Shown here: positions 26,719 to 38,737 of the stretch, piece by piece
How the letters are laid out: the number at the start of each line of letters is the position of its first letter
Position numbering within the stretch: the first letter of the stretch is position 1
Source of the DNA: Anagrus nilaparvatae
Lineage: Eukaryota; Arthropoda; Insecta; Hymenoptera; Mymaridae
NCBI GenBank assembly: GCA_022575985.1
Contig: JAKSXM010000007.1
Span: 19,966,501 to 20,030,500 of the forward strand
DNA length: 64,000 nucleotides
Direction of reading: 5' to 3'
The notes under the pieces: generated by a model
What the model saw: the letters and a program-made list of their open reading frames with translations, nothing else
What the model was told of the DNA's origin: nothing
The model's database searches: none
Position numbers and translations under genes: made by a program

Positions 26719-28525
26719 TTATTGCTGATTTAAGCAATGGATAATAACACCAAATGTATTCCAAAAGCAAACCAAACAGTACGAAATACAAATTCCTATA
26801 ATCATTAGCCACAATAAAATTATAGGTAAAGTGTCCTCTTCGACTTCAATTTCTTCAGTTGCTGATTTTGTTAGCGTGGTCATAATCAGATCTCCATTTT
26901 ACGTCTAATCCAGCTTCGTGAATTTTTAAATAAACATCAGCAAATTTCTTTCTTAATGGAGAATTACGAGGAAATCCAATAACGTAATATGATTGATACA
27001 AAATTAAATCAGTTAATTCGTATTTAATTCCATCCAAGATATTGTTATTTTGATGAAGAATTTTGATTGTATCATTTTGATGAAGGATTAAAATATGTTC
27101 AGCAGAATATCTTTCATTCTTATACGGTGACCTCGCTAGATCAATTACGTTTTTATCAATATCTTTAGTGTATTCTTTTAAGACTTTTAATTGTGAAACA
27201 GAATGCTTAATCCATATTACAGTAAAATTCTTTTTAAATACGTCTGCAAAAGATTTAATCGCTGGTATATCTCGGGTAGAATATTTTAATGTTGTAACAT
27301 CAGAAACAAGATCAGAAATGAAAAAAAGTGAAACAGCAAATAAAGTAAAGAATATTATTTTTGTTCTTAAATTACGACGAGGATCCATGTTTACGCCTAA
27401 ACCTAACATCATGCTGTAAATATTAAATGCTGACCACTCATCTTTTTTTAGTTTGAAAATGTAAACACAGAATAAGAATATGAGAATTATTCCAAACAAA
27501 CAGAAGATGGAAACCAAGATTTGATAAGAAAATTACAAATTCTTTTCTCTTGAAATTGGTGTAATCAGAACAAATTTAATAGGTTCCACAAGTAATATAT
27601 TCAATAGATTTTCTGCTATGAAATAAATTATTGTACCGATAAACATATCTAGTTTTTTTGTAATAATTTCACTATTTAATGAACTATTTGATATTGGTAT
27701 AAACTTCGAAGTTACATTTAGAGAATTCGCAATGCATTCGTAAGATTTATACATGCGTATTAGTAAATACGACTCCACTTCCGCATTATAATTAATTAAA
27801 TAATTTTTATAATAATCGGGCCAACCAACGTTATTAACTCCTACCTTCATATTGTAACCCTTGGTCTTATCAAATGTATCAGGAAAAATTATAAAAGTTG
27901 AATCTTTGTTTAAACTTTTTATAACGACAGATTTTAACAATCGGTTAGAGTAAAAAATAGAAGGATTTTTAGAACCTGTTTTATAAAATATGCTAAAGTC
28001 ATAAAAATTGAAAAAATCTGCTACTTTAAACAATTTCAAATCGATTTCTTTAGTTGGTAAGTTTATAAGATTAATATAAATAAATATTTTAGTTTTAGTT
28101 AAATAAAACAGAGATTGATAAATAAGTTTTAAAGAAGTAAAAGTTTTGTTACCCAGTTTAATTAAGTCACTTTTTAGAACAATAATATGCAGAGGTGCAG
28201 AAATATTGCGATTATACTCAATTACAAACTTATTCGATTTTATAAATTTTGGGTGTTGGTTAAGGTCAACAACAACAGTTGGGACACGTTTTATCAAGAA
28301 TTTATACGTACTAAGGTAGCTATTTTCATCAATTACATCACTTCCATTTTTGTAGTCTGAATATAATGTGATCCTATTTGGTTGTACTTCTTTCAATACT
28401 TGAGTTAGCAAGAGTTCTACTTCAAAAGATTTTACTAAATCCAATAATAAAGCAAGCAAGAAATAAAGCGTAATAAAGTAAGTTAAACGGGAAATCTTCA
28501 TTTTTAAATCGGTTGCGATGTTCAA
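26719..28525 (-). pseudogene. Ionotropic receptor (IR) chemoreceptor, broken
   Basis: A single-exon gene read leftward, about 595 codons in total, the usual size for divergent insect IRs (iGluR-related chemoreceptor cation channels of sensory dendrites). The likely start is the ATG at 28499-28501 (MKISRLTYFITLYFLL, a signal peptide), 8 codons inside the longest frame. The order is: diverged N-terminal domain and S1; first membrane segment (VSIFCLFGIILIFLF, about 27470-27517); pore region with W-SAFNIYSMMLGLGV; second membrane segment (IIFFTLFAVSLFFIS); and S2 up to GLDVKW. Two lesions are visible. A TAA at 27533-27535 lies in frame just before the first membrane segment, and the frame stays open on both sides. 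A one-base shift near 26845-26900 moves the last membrane segment (PIILLWLMIIGICIS) into the next frame, which closes with TAA at 26719-26721. Family assignment rests on this architecture. No intron with normal signals repairs either lesion. Confidence 0.75.
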
Positions 28526-29039
28526 ATTACCTTAAAAGGAAAAATCAATATGCGTTGATATTTTGTTTTCATTTTGATATGTAATTAAGGATCACAAACT
28601 TTCTGGATTCCAAAAGTTACTTTCTAATATTGCATTTATCCGTGAACTCAAATTATTGTCCATGCTTTACTATTTTACCGTAAACACAAATTATTCATCG
28701 CCCTTAAATTTAAATTATTCTAAGTCCCATTTGACTCTTTCCCGTCGGTTACCAGGCCTTGCATGCGTATAAAATAGCTATTTTTTAAATAAGGAACAAA
28801 ATATTGATTTTAAGGTCAGACTCAATAGTTTATTCCGTGATTTAATAAAACAAACACGATTTAAGAAGACTACACACCTAACCGTGTTGTTTTTAATATA
28901 AAGGACAAAAAGTGGTGTGCCATCAAGGTTAGAGTCTAATGAAATAAAAAAATTATTAAATTTTAAAGGTGAAAAAAAGTAACATTCCAAAATATTAATA
29001 GATTTTTTAAATTCAAAATCTTACCTTAACATTAACCCC
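28526..29039. other. Intergenic stretch upstream of the IR pseudogene
   Basis: No promoter motif can be claimed. The part at about 28640-28740 contains reversed words of the G-run family (TTCTAAGTCCCATTTGAC). A 70-codon minus-strand open frame at 28778-28990 is unsupported. Confidence 0.4.
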
Positions 29040-30990
29040 TTATAATGTTTCTATGTACCTAATTTAAAGTCCCTAATCTCAAAAGATCCTGAAGTCCCAT
29101 TTGACCCGTCCCCCTCCTTCTATTATCCCCATTTCCCTCTCGATTTCTAGATCCCGAGGTAACGCTTAAATAAACTGTTAAAAAACTGCATTACAAAAAT
29201 GAGGGATGTAATATGAGACCCATACCATGGAAACCGTAAATACGCGAATATTGACATGAAACATGTTTAATATTATTTATATCATGTGATACTCCATAAA
29301 GACAGAAAATTGAGATGAAAGTCAAATGAGACTTTAAATAATTTCGATTTTGGGACATAGAATAATACTGTTTTAGGAACTAATGCGATTTTAAAAAGTA
29401 TTTTCTGGAAAATATTTCTAAAATTCGAGAGGTCAGAATCTTTTTCGAGAGTTCGTTAATGACACGGTCTCATATTTTTAGCAACGTTTTTAGCAAAGTA
29501 CGCAAAGCCAAAATACAACGATATTGTTTTTGAGTATTTCATTTAATTTCTTTTTATCTTTCAATAAAAAAATTGGTTTTTACTTTGAAAGTCATCGGAG
29601 TTAAAAAAAAATATGAAGAATATTAAAAATTTTACCAATTCAATTTTTCTGTTCTATTTGATGTGTTGTTTAAAATATTTAAATATTTCGAATTAAAATT
29701 TATCCTTGAAGGCTTGAAATATGAAATACGAATTTCAGTAGGTGTGAAAAAATAGAAAAGATGAGTTCATGACAACTGCATTGATTTTTCTGAAATACAA
29801 CAATCTGAATTAATATAATTTTTGGCAAAAGATTTTTTATTTTTTTTGCGAAAATTAAGCTAATTTTGAGACTTCCAGATGCTTAAAAACAGGTTTCAAA
29901 GAGTATCATTGCGTATATATGTATTTATTGGTAGATGTTACGGGTGAGATCTTTAAATTATTACGGTATGAAGATTCAATGATTTCTCTAAAAAATCATT
30001 AAACACCTTATTTTTAATTTTGGCGTAATATCTCAATTTTTCCATTGAAGTATAAAATGACAAGCGTCAACAAAAAAGCCTTTCTAATTTTATTATTTTT
30101 TTATATAATTTATGGGAAAAATTGAATTTATTTACCAATTTTCACCCAACATGAATATTTTGTCATTGAATGCATTGTTTGAGTGCTTTTTAACGGAGAA
30201 ACAATGTGTTTATTAAAAAGGTAAACCATGAAAAACATGACAGCATTTTTTAAAGTGTGATGATTTTTACGTGAAATATTCAATTAATTGATTCAGTTAA
30301 ATAATTAATTTTTATTTATTTGAATTAGAAAAGCGCATTTAATTTATTTAAATTATTTTACTTATTAAAATTTCTATTATAAAATACGTTGCTAAATTAT
30401 TGGCGCTGCAGTGTATCAAGTTATATTACAAAATGTCCATAATAAATATTATTTTTTTCTCTTCAACTAAAATATAATAATTTAAAAAAAATAAAAAACC
30501 TTTTTGTTGATAATTTTTATTTCAAACGCCCGTCGAAAAAATTTAAGTTTGCATAAAATAAAACAAAAAATTGTATTTTTTTATATTTGTAACAAAAATT
30601 TTGAGACAATAAGTAATAACTTAAAATTTGCGTGCTTGATTACAAAAAAAGAATATCAACGATTCACTGAAACTAGTACCTCCATAGAAAAAATTAGGTA
30701 TTACGTCGAAATAAAAATTTAAAAGTAACTCAAGATGTTTTGATAAAAATTTTGAAAAAAATTTAGGTCTTTATACCAGAATGGTTTATAGGTATCATCG
30801 GTTACATGTATATAATTGGTTGAAAACCGGTTTTATAGCTTCTAAGGGTCTCTATGAGGAACCGAAAATAAAATTTTTAATATAGTAATGGTTCCCTTTT
30901 GGGTCAAGAATTTAGAATTGAATTTAATGTTTTTAATTCAATAAAATAAAACAAATTGAAATTATTTGTAAATTGTGCTTACTTGAGCTT
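29040..30990 (+). repeat. Large duplicated unit, copy 1 (sister within 44.2-47.7 kb)
   Basis: Colinear markers are shared with 44215-47710: AGTCCCATTT, CGATTTCTAG..CCCGAGGTA, CTGCATTACAAAAATGAG, AAATACGCGAAT, TTTTTAGCAACGTTTTTAGC, GAGTTCATGACAACTGCATT, and TTAATTCAATAAAATAAAAC near the end. Divergence is moderate, and the second copy is interrupted by other repeats. A 72-codon open frame at 30504-30722 has no support as a gene. This is either an old segmental duplication or two copies of a large unclassified element. Confidence 0.55.
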
Positions 30991-31753
30991 TTGTATACTT
31001 TTTTGGAACTTTAGACGTTTTTTAAACTATTTTTTTTTGCAATACTTAGATTTTAAATCAAAATAAAAAGAAACTTCCAGCACGTTCAATTGTCAGTTGA
31101 CTGGACTTGTTGATTGGACCACACATTGATCCAATCATTTTGGAATCTTGAACTATAAGTTTTTTTTTTTTTTTTTTTAAGTCTTTAGTTTTATTCTTTT
31201 GACTATTATTTACTGAAACTCTCATCACTGTTAAAACTTTTATTTATATTATTCATTGTTAATAACAAAACAATATTAATCCTAAAATTTTATTTAAATT
31301 TTTGCAAATAATAAAAGATTTTTTAATCCTTAATATATTATTGTTTACTCTATAGCGTTTTTTTAATGATCAAACAATGCTTAAACACAAAAATATGACA
31401 CTACTACTTATTTAAAATATTGACTACCTACATGAACATCAAAAAAATAATAAATTAATTGATATGCAGACCAAAATAAATCTATTGATTTTTTCACAAA
31501 AATATGAGAAGAGAATATATAAATACAAAACACAAAATTTTATCGGTTTATTTTGAATAGATCAACAAGCTCAGCAGACAAATTATGCCAACTTTAATTT
31601 AAAAATAAAAAAGATTCAGGAAAGTAATAACCTTATTAAAATTTACGATTAGCGACACCTTTTGGAAAATGCGGGAGTTTTTGATGCTTATGCGGGTAAG
31701 CGTGAGGGAGGGTCAAAAAGCGGGAGATTCCCGCATTTCGCGGGAGAGTTGAC
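30991..31753. other. AT-rich spacer ending in a GC-richer hairpin patch
   Basis: Mostly A/T-rich. The end (31660-31750) has several GCGGGA / TCCCGC words that pair with each other and abut the 5' break of the Copia fragment. This may be the end of another small element. Confidence 0.4.
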
Positions 31754-33212
31754 GTGTCTGCATGGTCCATTGTTCAAAGACCACCAAATTATAAAATAAT
31801 AGATTCTAAATGGGTTTTTAAGGTTCAGGCAGAAAAATGTGGCGAAATAAATGTTTATAAAGCGAGATTATGTGCCCGAGGTTTTTATCAAACGTATGGT
31901 ATTGATTTTGAGGAGACTTTTTCTCCAGTAATTAGGTATGACACCCTACGTTTGATGCTAGCCTTGGCAGCTAGGGAAAATTACGAAATGTGCCAATTTG
32001 ATGTAAAAACCGCGTTTCTTCACGGTAAATTAAATGAAGATGTATATATGAGAGTGCCTGAAGGCTTATTGTTACCTAAAAATGTAAATCGAAATGGTCT
32101 GGCCCTAAAGTTAAATAAAGCATTGTACGGTCTGAAGCAATCTGCCAGATGCTGGTATAAGACATTGTCAGATTTTATGACGTCAATAGACTTTAAAGTG
32201 TGTGAGTCAGACAAGTCATTATATGTGTGTAATAAGTATGATGATATAATTTATGTGTTAGTTTTTATCGATGATGGTTTAATAATGTGTAAAAATGTTA
32301 ATTTAATCAAAAATGTTTTAAGTAAATTAAAATCTAAATTTGAAATTGTAGTAACTAAACCAAATGTTTTTGTGGGCGTAGAAATAACTAGATGTTTAAA
32401 AAATAAGAAAATTTTCATAAATCAAAAGACATATGCTATTAATGTAATAAAGCGTTTTGGTATGGAGAGTGCAAAACCGGTTAGTACACCGATTGAATGT
32501 AACATAAATTTACTTAATGCGAAAAAGTGTGATGAAAGTATTTCATATCGGGAGATCATAGGATCATTAATGTTTCTAGCCTCAGTCAGTAGACCTGACA
32601 TAGCTTACTCTGTAAATTATCTAAGTCGTTTTTTAAATGCTTATGATAGAACGCATTGGAATGCTGCTAAAAGAGTGTTAAGTTATGTGAGTGGTACAGT
32701 AAATTATGGTATTCTGTACAATGGTAATGGAAAGTATGATAACGTCGTAGGTTATTCCGATTCAGACTTTGCGGGCGACATTTTGACCAGAAGGTCAACT
32801 TCAGGTTTTTTATTTATGTTATCATATGGACCAATGTCATGGTTTTCTCAAAGGCAGCGTTCGGTGACTTTGAGTACCACTGAGTCAGAATATGTTGCGG
32901 GTAGCGAGGCCACAAAAGAAGCTATCTGGTTTATAAGTTTATTGTCAGAAATCGGCCATCCATGTGCTTTTGCTATTAACTTGTTTATTGACAATCAAAG
33001 CGCCATAAGGCTTATTAAAAACCCAGAGTTCCACAAAAGAACTAAGCACATCGATGTTCGTTTTCACTTTATTCGTGAGAGAAGAAAACGGAGAGATCTC
33101 CGTAAAAAATGTAAAAAGCTCAGAACAACTTGCAGACATATTCACAAAAGGCTTAGTACGAGTTACTTTTAAATATTTAAGAAAATTCATCGTGAAAAGT
33201 TTTTCTGGCTAA
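31754..33212 (+). pseudogene. Copia-type pol fragment: reverse transcriptase and RNase H
   Basis: The frame from 31754 encodes the C-terminal half of a Ty1/copia polyprotein. Copia-like sequence begins at about 31757, mid-protein, so gag, protease and integrase are missing. Visible motifs are DSKWVFK near residue 18, FDVKTAFLHG near 78, YGLKQSARCW near 125, FIDDGLIM near 170 (the catalytic box, F-I where YVDD is common), then RNase H with YSDSDFAGD near 333, TESEYVA near 376, DNQSAIRL near 413 and TKHIDVRFHFIRE near 430. Just after that motif, around 33075-33085, the frame shifts by one base. The normal Copia C-terminus continues in the next frame to TAA at 33210-33212, while the listed frame runs to 33172 with a basic, unrelated tail. 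Few other lesions are seen, so the copy is fairly young. It reverse-transcribed element RNA when intact. Confidence 0.85.
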
Positions 33213-33254
33213 TAAATTATCTTTATGTTTACCTCGATACTCAAAAAGGGAGTG

Positions 33255-33480
33255 TGTTAAAATTACCGCCAATAAATAACTGTTTTATCATATCGAGGTA
33301 ATTTACTTCTGACCGCGTTTTTAACTGAAGTAAGAAAAAGGGGCGGAGAGCTACCGAACGCTGCGACTCCGAAAAAGATCTTCCGGTATCGAGTCAGTCT
33401 GCGCTGCTCGTTCGACAAAAGCACATGCCTTCCGTCATTATTTCTGCAAGCTGTTATATTAAATTAAATGTTTTATATTA
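33255..33480 (+). repeat. Copia 3' LTR (right end uncertain)
   Basis: A polypurine tract AAAAAGGGAGTG (33244-33254) follows the pol stop and is directly followed by TGTTAAAATTACC, the usual Copia LTR start. The stretch to about 33480 is clearly GC-richer than its surroundings. The 3' limit could not be set because no second LTR exists in the window and no target duplication was found. Confidence 0.55.
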
Positions 33481-34465
33481 ATCTCCCACGTGGACGCGTG
33501 CATTTTCTTTGTACATAATTATTGTATATATTTGTGTGTTTCAATACTGATAAAAAGATATTTCTCATTTATAATAAATAGTGTACTATAATTCTAAGAT
33601 AGAAACTAAACGCAGTGATTATTTAAACCATAACTCTTATTCTCATAATTTTCCTGATTCCTGCTAATATATTTATCTATTAAAATCATTATATTTACCA
33701 AAACAAAAATATTGAAGGATATAAAAGAATGATATTTTTTTATAAGTTTACCTCGAATTTTTATTGAAGTTCATAGGCTCAACAGATTATCATGCACCTG
33801 AAGAAAAATGTTTTTACTTTTATCTCAAGTATTTGTAGTTTTAAACTCAAGCTTTTATCTCGAATACTTGAATATGGTAATTTATAGATGATAAAAAAAC
33901 TGATTTGAATTTTCATTAAAAGAATTAGAAAAAAAATATTTAATTTTTAAATCAAACAATCGTTACATCAACAATCAAGCAAAAATAATTTTAAATAATG
34001 AAAAAAAAACTTGTTAATTAAATATTTATTACGTAAAAAAAATATATTCTATTATTATATTTTTTAAAAAATTAAATAGTTTCGTTTTGTCTTTTTTATT
34101 GTTAAAAAAATTCTATTCTGAGTAATTTATTTCCAATTAATTAGCTCGAACAACACAATTATTTATTGTATACCAATTTAACAATGTTGAGTAATTTTTA
34201 TTATCTTTTTTTTGTGACATTCAGCATTTTTTTAAAAAATACTTTTTTTGCTAATTTATTCAGAGTCATAATTTTAATAAATATTTATGTTTGTAATTAA
34301 GTTTTAAGATTTTTAAATTACACAATATCCTATGAATTAAGTAATTTGAATATAACGGTTTATTAACACTATGGGATATACGTCTTATTTTTAATAACAA
34401 AAGTAACAATTTTAATGATAATTTAAAATTATTCTATTTTGGAAATGGTTAGTTAAATTAGAAAT
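33481..34465. other. AT-rich intergenic DNA
   Basis: The Copia LTR may extend to about 33560. A 38-residue hydrophobic open frame at about 34181-34300 was considered and not called. Confidence 0.4.
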
Positions 34466-34473
34466 CTTACCTA

Positions 34474-34874
34474 GGGCACCATTCACTGGTGCCATTCATT
34501 ACTTTCGCTGTCAATCCGTGGCAGTTTTCCGAACCCCGAAAATCACGTATAAGAGTTTGTTTATGCAGAATAATAAATACTGGAAGTGTTGAAAAACAGA
34601 AACATCAAAATTCTTAAATGCCAATGCAGATCTGATAAATTATCAGAAATAATTATTTATCAAATAACATAAATATACATAAAATACTAAGTTTTATAAA
34701 ATAAATTTCGGAATTCATCTTAATTTATACTTTGATGTATTCTGATTTTACAAATTCGGAATTGAATTTTTATACAAAATTTTTGTGTGTGTCTGTTTCC
34801 AAAAAATCCAGTTCTCGGAATTCGGAAAACTGACATGGATGGCCAATGACAGTAATGACCAGTGAATGGCGAAA
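34474..34874. mobile_element. hAT/P-like MITE with 8-bp target duplication, copy 2
   Basis: Same family and orientation as 26083-26476: CACCATTCACTGGTG...GGCAGTTTTCCGAACC at the left, TTCGGAAAACTG...CCAGTGAATGGCG at the right, with interior words ATGCAGAATAATAAA and ATTCTGATTTTAC conserved. Flanked by direct copies of CTTACCTA (34466-34473 and 34875-34882), different from the duplication at copy 1, so the two are independent insertions. No coding capacity. Confidence 0.75.
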
Positions 34875-34882
34875 CTTACCTA

Positions 34883-35889
34883 AAGTAAGAATCTTTTCCA
34901 AATGAGCCGTTTCCAAAATAGGATAATTTAAAATTATTCTATTTTGAAAATGGCTAGTAAAAGACTTAATTAAAATATTTTGGAAAATAGAAGGTCAGTG
35001 CGTAATTTTTTAGTTCCAAATAGTTTATTATTTTTGTCAAAAATTTTTATTTGGTCAAAAATTAAAAAAATTGATTTTTTTTTTATTTTTGTAAAAAAAA
35101 TCTGCTGAGACGCATTTTGGTAAAACTGCAAGGTTGCAAACTACTTCGAGATGTATCCCAAAAATATTAATCATTTAATGTGTAAACTAGTGGAGTCAGA
35201 AGACTCTTTAGTATTAGCAGGGGGCATCTGATGATTTCAACTGATAATTATAATTATCTTTATACTTTACAGTCATTTGGTTTTTTTTAATCTGCACTCT
35301 AAAAATTCTTGTTGATGTATTTACTATCAGTATAGTAAATTTAATATCCAGATTTCATTATCCAATTATAAAATCACTCAGAAACAATAAATTAACTGCT
35401 ACTTTTATTTAGCAGCTTTTTAGGCACTAGACAATTTATATTTCATAATAATGCAATCTGTTGATTAAAATAATTTTTTGTTCAGGAGAAATTTACTATT
35501 CTGACAGTGAATACCTGGAGAAGAATGTTTTATTGTTAGTAGAGTCCCCTTGTAAATAAAACATTTAAAATAAATTTGTTTAATTCATGAATATTACAAA
35601 AATAAATACAAAATTCAAAAAAAAGTAATCTAATGAAAAAACCTGATGACTTTTTTTTCGAGTAATAAATGTTGTCTAATTTATTAAAGTTTCAATTAAT
35701 ATAAATAAATTCAATCTATAATAATTAATAAAAATAAGTTATAGTTGATAATTATGTATATATTATTAATACTAAAATTTAATTGGCAACGCCTGCGCCT
35801 AATAAATTCTAATAATAATGAATGAAATAATAATGATAAAAAATAATAATGATGAAAATCATTCGTACAATTTTTTTATATAAAAAATA
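34883..35889. other. AT-rich intergenic DNA
   Basis: Nothing supported. The phrase AAATTATTCTATTTTGGAAATGG near 34425 recurs just after the MITE near 34927, a short direct duplication around the insertion. Confidence 0.4.
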
Positions 35890-36069
35890 TTATGAAAATT
35901 TGCAAGTTATTTTATCTAAAAACCAGAGCCCAGACCTCTAAAGCATAGATAAAAATAAATGTACTTTTGGTCCATTTACCCTTTCACCTATTGGAGTACA
36001 CGAATTATTAGCTGAAGTAAAATAATTAAGAGATGCAAAAATAAAAATTAATAATATTATTTTAAACAT
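35890..36069 (-). CDS. Possible two-exon secreted micropeptide (~35 aa)
   Basis: Exon 1 (36069-35988) encodes a good signal peptide, MFKIILLIFIFASLNYFTSA, then NNSCTPI. A GT at 35986-35987 (ATAG|GTGAAA) ends it in phase 1. A 72-base intron with a T-rich tract and AG at 35916-35917 leads to exon 2 (35915-35890), giving D then KITCKFS and TAA at 35890-35892. The mature peptide would be about 15 residues with two cysteines seven residues apart. A competing donor (AGG|GTAAAT, 35978-35979) and plain chance are both possible. Unspliced, the frame still encodes about 43 residues with the same signal peptide. No TATA or poly(A) signal is clear. The family is not recognised. Confidence 0.3.
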
Positions 36070-36799
36070 TTTTATAAATGAAAATTTGAGTACAAGCCGC
36101 ACGTGTATATTAGCTAACTTTTAGTGTTAAAATACTTTCATTAAAAATTAAATTTGATTATACAGCTTGTTACATGTAAATGTTATCGTTTGAAAATTAA
36201 TTAAGGCCACAATAATAGTACCCTAAAAAAAAATCTGTTTGCAGCAAGTGGATTTTTTTTTAGTGTAGATGATAATAACTAGATAAATTATTCTAAATTA
36301 ACTAAGTATGTATTACCAGTTCCAACTGCCGATAGATTTTTTTATTCAACTATTTTAAGCTTGAGAACAGTATAAAGGCTTTGAAGGTAAATTTAATATT
36401 TTATCTAACTTGAGATTTGCTTAATATTGCGCATTTTTTGGACCACCAATTAAAATAGAAATACAAACATAATATTGTTATTCAAAGACTTACGGACTCT
36501 ATATTTATACATAATAGATAGTTAAACTTAAAAAATAATTAGATAATGGCAAAAACCAGTTAACAACAAGGATAACTAAGTAATAAATAGTAAAAATATA
36601 AATTACTCAAAAAAATAAAAATTTTTTGAACCGTTTTTTAACCGTAAATCTTTGGTAAATTCATAACATTCTGCAAATACATAAACTCTTAATCAAAATA
36701 AGCTGAATAGTCTAGAGAATTCTTATATATGTTAGATGTAGTATACAATTTTTTCCAAGGTTACTTATATATGGCTCAATTTAAACTAAACCGGGATAA
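36070..36799. other. AT-rich intergenic DNA
   Basis: Nothing recognised. Confidence 0.4.
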
Positions 36800-37020
36800 G
36801 ATGCATGGTCGGGTATTCAAATAGTTTCCAAAGTATTTTTTCCCGAAAGTACTACTGAAAATAAGCCCCCACGCTAATTTTTAGCTTATAAGATTCAGTC
36901 ATCGATTTTTGGCGGGTATTTTTGTGTTTTGGACTCTTATAAAAAAAGTAAAAAAAATTAGAAAAATTTTTTCTTATTTTTTCTGTAAAAAACATTCATT
37001 CCCATGAAAAATTTTTTAGT
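36800..37020 (+). repeat. Dispersed repeat, copy B (split by the BEL/Pao insertion)
   Basis: Matches 600-860 in order and spacing (CAAAGTATTTTTT, AAATAAGC, TTTTTAGCTTA, ATCGATTTTTGG). The match appears to resume after the BEL/Pao element at about 40470-40510 (AAAATTTTCCG, GATCAAA), as expected if the element landed inside it. Confidence 0.45.
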
Positions 37021-37025
37021 CATAG

Positions 37026-37116
37026 TGTAGTGTATATGTGTGTATTATACGGTATGTATGTGTTGGAGTACTCCCTCCCATTTTGTATATATTCTCCCCT
37101 TTTTTATATTCAGTGT
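37026..37116 (+). repeat. 5' LTR remnant of the BEL/Pao element
   Basis: The first 91 bases of the LTR, identical to 40261-40351. Because TGTAG and the CATAG duplication are both intact, the outer end is original, and the loss is internal. Confidence 0.9.
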
Positions 37117-38592
37117 AAAAAGAAAACTCTTAAAAAACAGGCGGATTTAATACAAATTTGCAAGGTGGGTGGCTTCTCATTGCATAAGTGGATGGCAAAC
37201 AACCCTCAATTATTGAATTTCCCGGTAGCAATTCGTGCGGAAACGAAATTGGCTAATTCTTGTTTTAATTTATTGGGGTTGAATTGGTGTCTAAACACGG
37301 ATCATTTTACGTTTGACTTTCAATTGGACCAACTGAAAAATGATCTCACAAAGAGGCAGGTACTTTCTGCAATTGCTAAACTCTTTGATCCACTAGGCTG
37401 GCTTGCACCAGTCGTTATTACAGCTAAAATATTTTTACAAAAACTTTGGAAACAAAAAAACCCAAAACTTGATTGGGATACAAAGTTACCTGATTCTTTG
37501 CGAGATGAGTTCAAAAGTTGGTATGATAGTATTCATATAGTTAAAACTATTAGAATTATAAGATGGCTAAAGTATGTCCCAGGTGCAAAGTATGAAATTT
37601 ACGGGTTCGCAGACGCGTCAGATAAGGCTTATGGCGCTTGCACATATTTAAAAGTAACACTTCGTGGAAAAAGTACTGTTCATCTACTTCAAGCTAAGTC
37701 AAAAGTCGCGCCATTAAAGCCAATTTTGACAATTCCTAAGTTAGAATTAAATGCAGCGCATTTATTAACAAAATTAACTATAAAAGTACTTAGAGCATTA
37801 AAATTAGATGAAGTAAAGATATATTTATTCTCAGACTCAACTGATGTGTTATGTTGGTTAAAAGAGCATCCTTCAAAATGGGAAAGATTTGTAAAACACA
37901 GATGCTCAGAAATTCATACTTTGCTCCCTGAGGCCTACTGGAGCCATGTAAGGTCCGCTGATAATCCTGCTGATTGTGTGTCCAGGGGTTTACCTCCTGA
38001 TCAGTTACATACCTTTTCTCTTTGGTGGGGAGGGGGAGTAATGGTTAATGATCGAATAGATCTTCAAAATAGCATCTTGAGCAAATCAATAAATTTAGCC
38101 AATATTGATTGTCAGGTTTCTTCTACAAAACAAACTCCTAAAGTAATTATTTGGGATTTGATTGACAAATATTCTGAATTAAATAAGTTACTGAGAGTCA
38201 CATCTTATGTAATTAGATTTATAGATAAAATTTCTATTAAAGTAAAAGATAAATTTAAGCAAAAATCTAATTTATTAAGCAACTCTTGGTTTTTAGTTAA
38301 ATATTATTTAGGGTTCTGCAAATTAGTTTCAGTACCTGAATTAGTAAGAGCTAGAATGATTTGGACTTATTTGGTTCAAAGAAGTTACTTTTGTAAAGAC
38401 ATTAAATTACTCATGAATAACCATAAACCTGATGATTTAAACTTACGTCGTTTAGACCCATTTTTTGATCAAAACTTACTTCGATTAGGTGGTCGTATTC
38501 ACTTATCATTACTAGACTATGACCAAAAACATCCTTGGATCTTGCCAAGCAAATGTTCTTTTTCAAAACTTTTAGTTAAATTTTTGTCATAA
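37030..38592 (+). pseudogene. BEL/Pao pol, part 1: RT C-terminus, RNase H and start of integrase
   Basis: The first ~29 codons are LTR sequence read as protein, fused in frame to pol by the deletion. BEL/Pao pol begins near residue 33. GGFSLHKWMANNPQLL is the RT thumb region, followed by LFDPLGWLAPV typical of the family. The RNase H acidic residues are present: FADAS near 194, LEL near 237, FSDST near 268 and NPAD near 314. The frame ends at 38590-38592 inside the integrase zinc-binding region. The remaining HHCC residues continue one base out of register (about 38600-38710). The YxDD box of RT is missing because of the 5' deletion, so this copy cannot encode a working polymerase. Confidence 0.85.
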
Positions 38593-38737
38593 TAAAACCC
38601 TTCACGGTGGTGTACGTCTAACACTTTCAACATTAAGGCAAGAATTCTGGGTTATCAAAGCTAGAAATTTAGTTAGAAGTCGAATTCATAAATGCAATAC
38701 ATGTATTCGATATGGAACAAACAAGTTAAATCAAAAA

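Noticed and set aside
26855..26910. A 41-base intron that would repair the IR frameshift (GTAAAA...AATCAG)
   Set aside because: Too short for a normal insect intron, removes the conserved KW, and leads into a frame with an early stop.
34181..34320. Hydrophobic short frame starting MLSNFYYLFFV
   Set aside because: A/T-driven composition, no donor or second exon, no cleavage-site-like end.
37320..37514. Minus-strand frames opposite the BEL/Pao and Copia pol genes (also 32020-32214, 32945-33190)
   Set aside because: Antisense shadows of well-supported plus-strand coding sequence.
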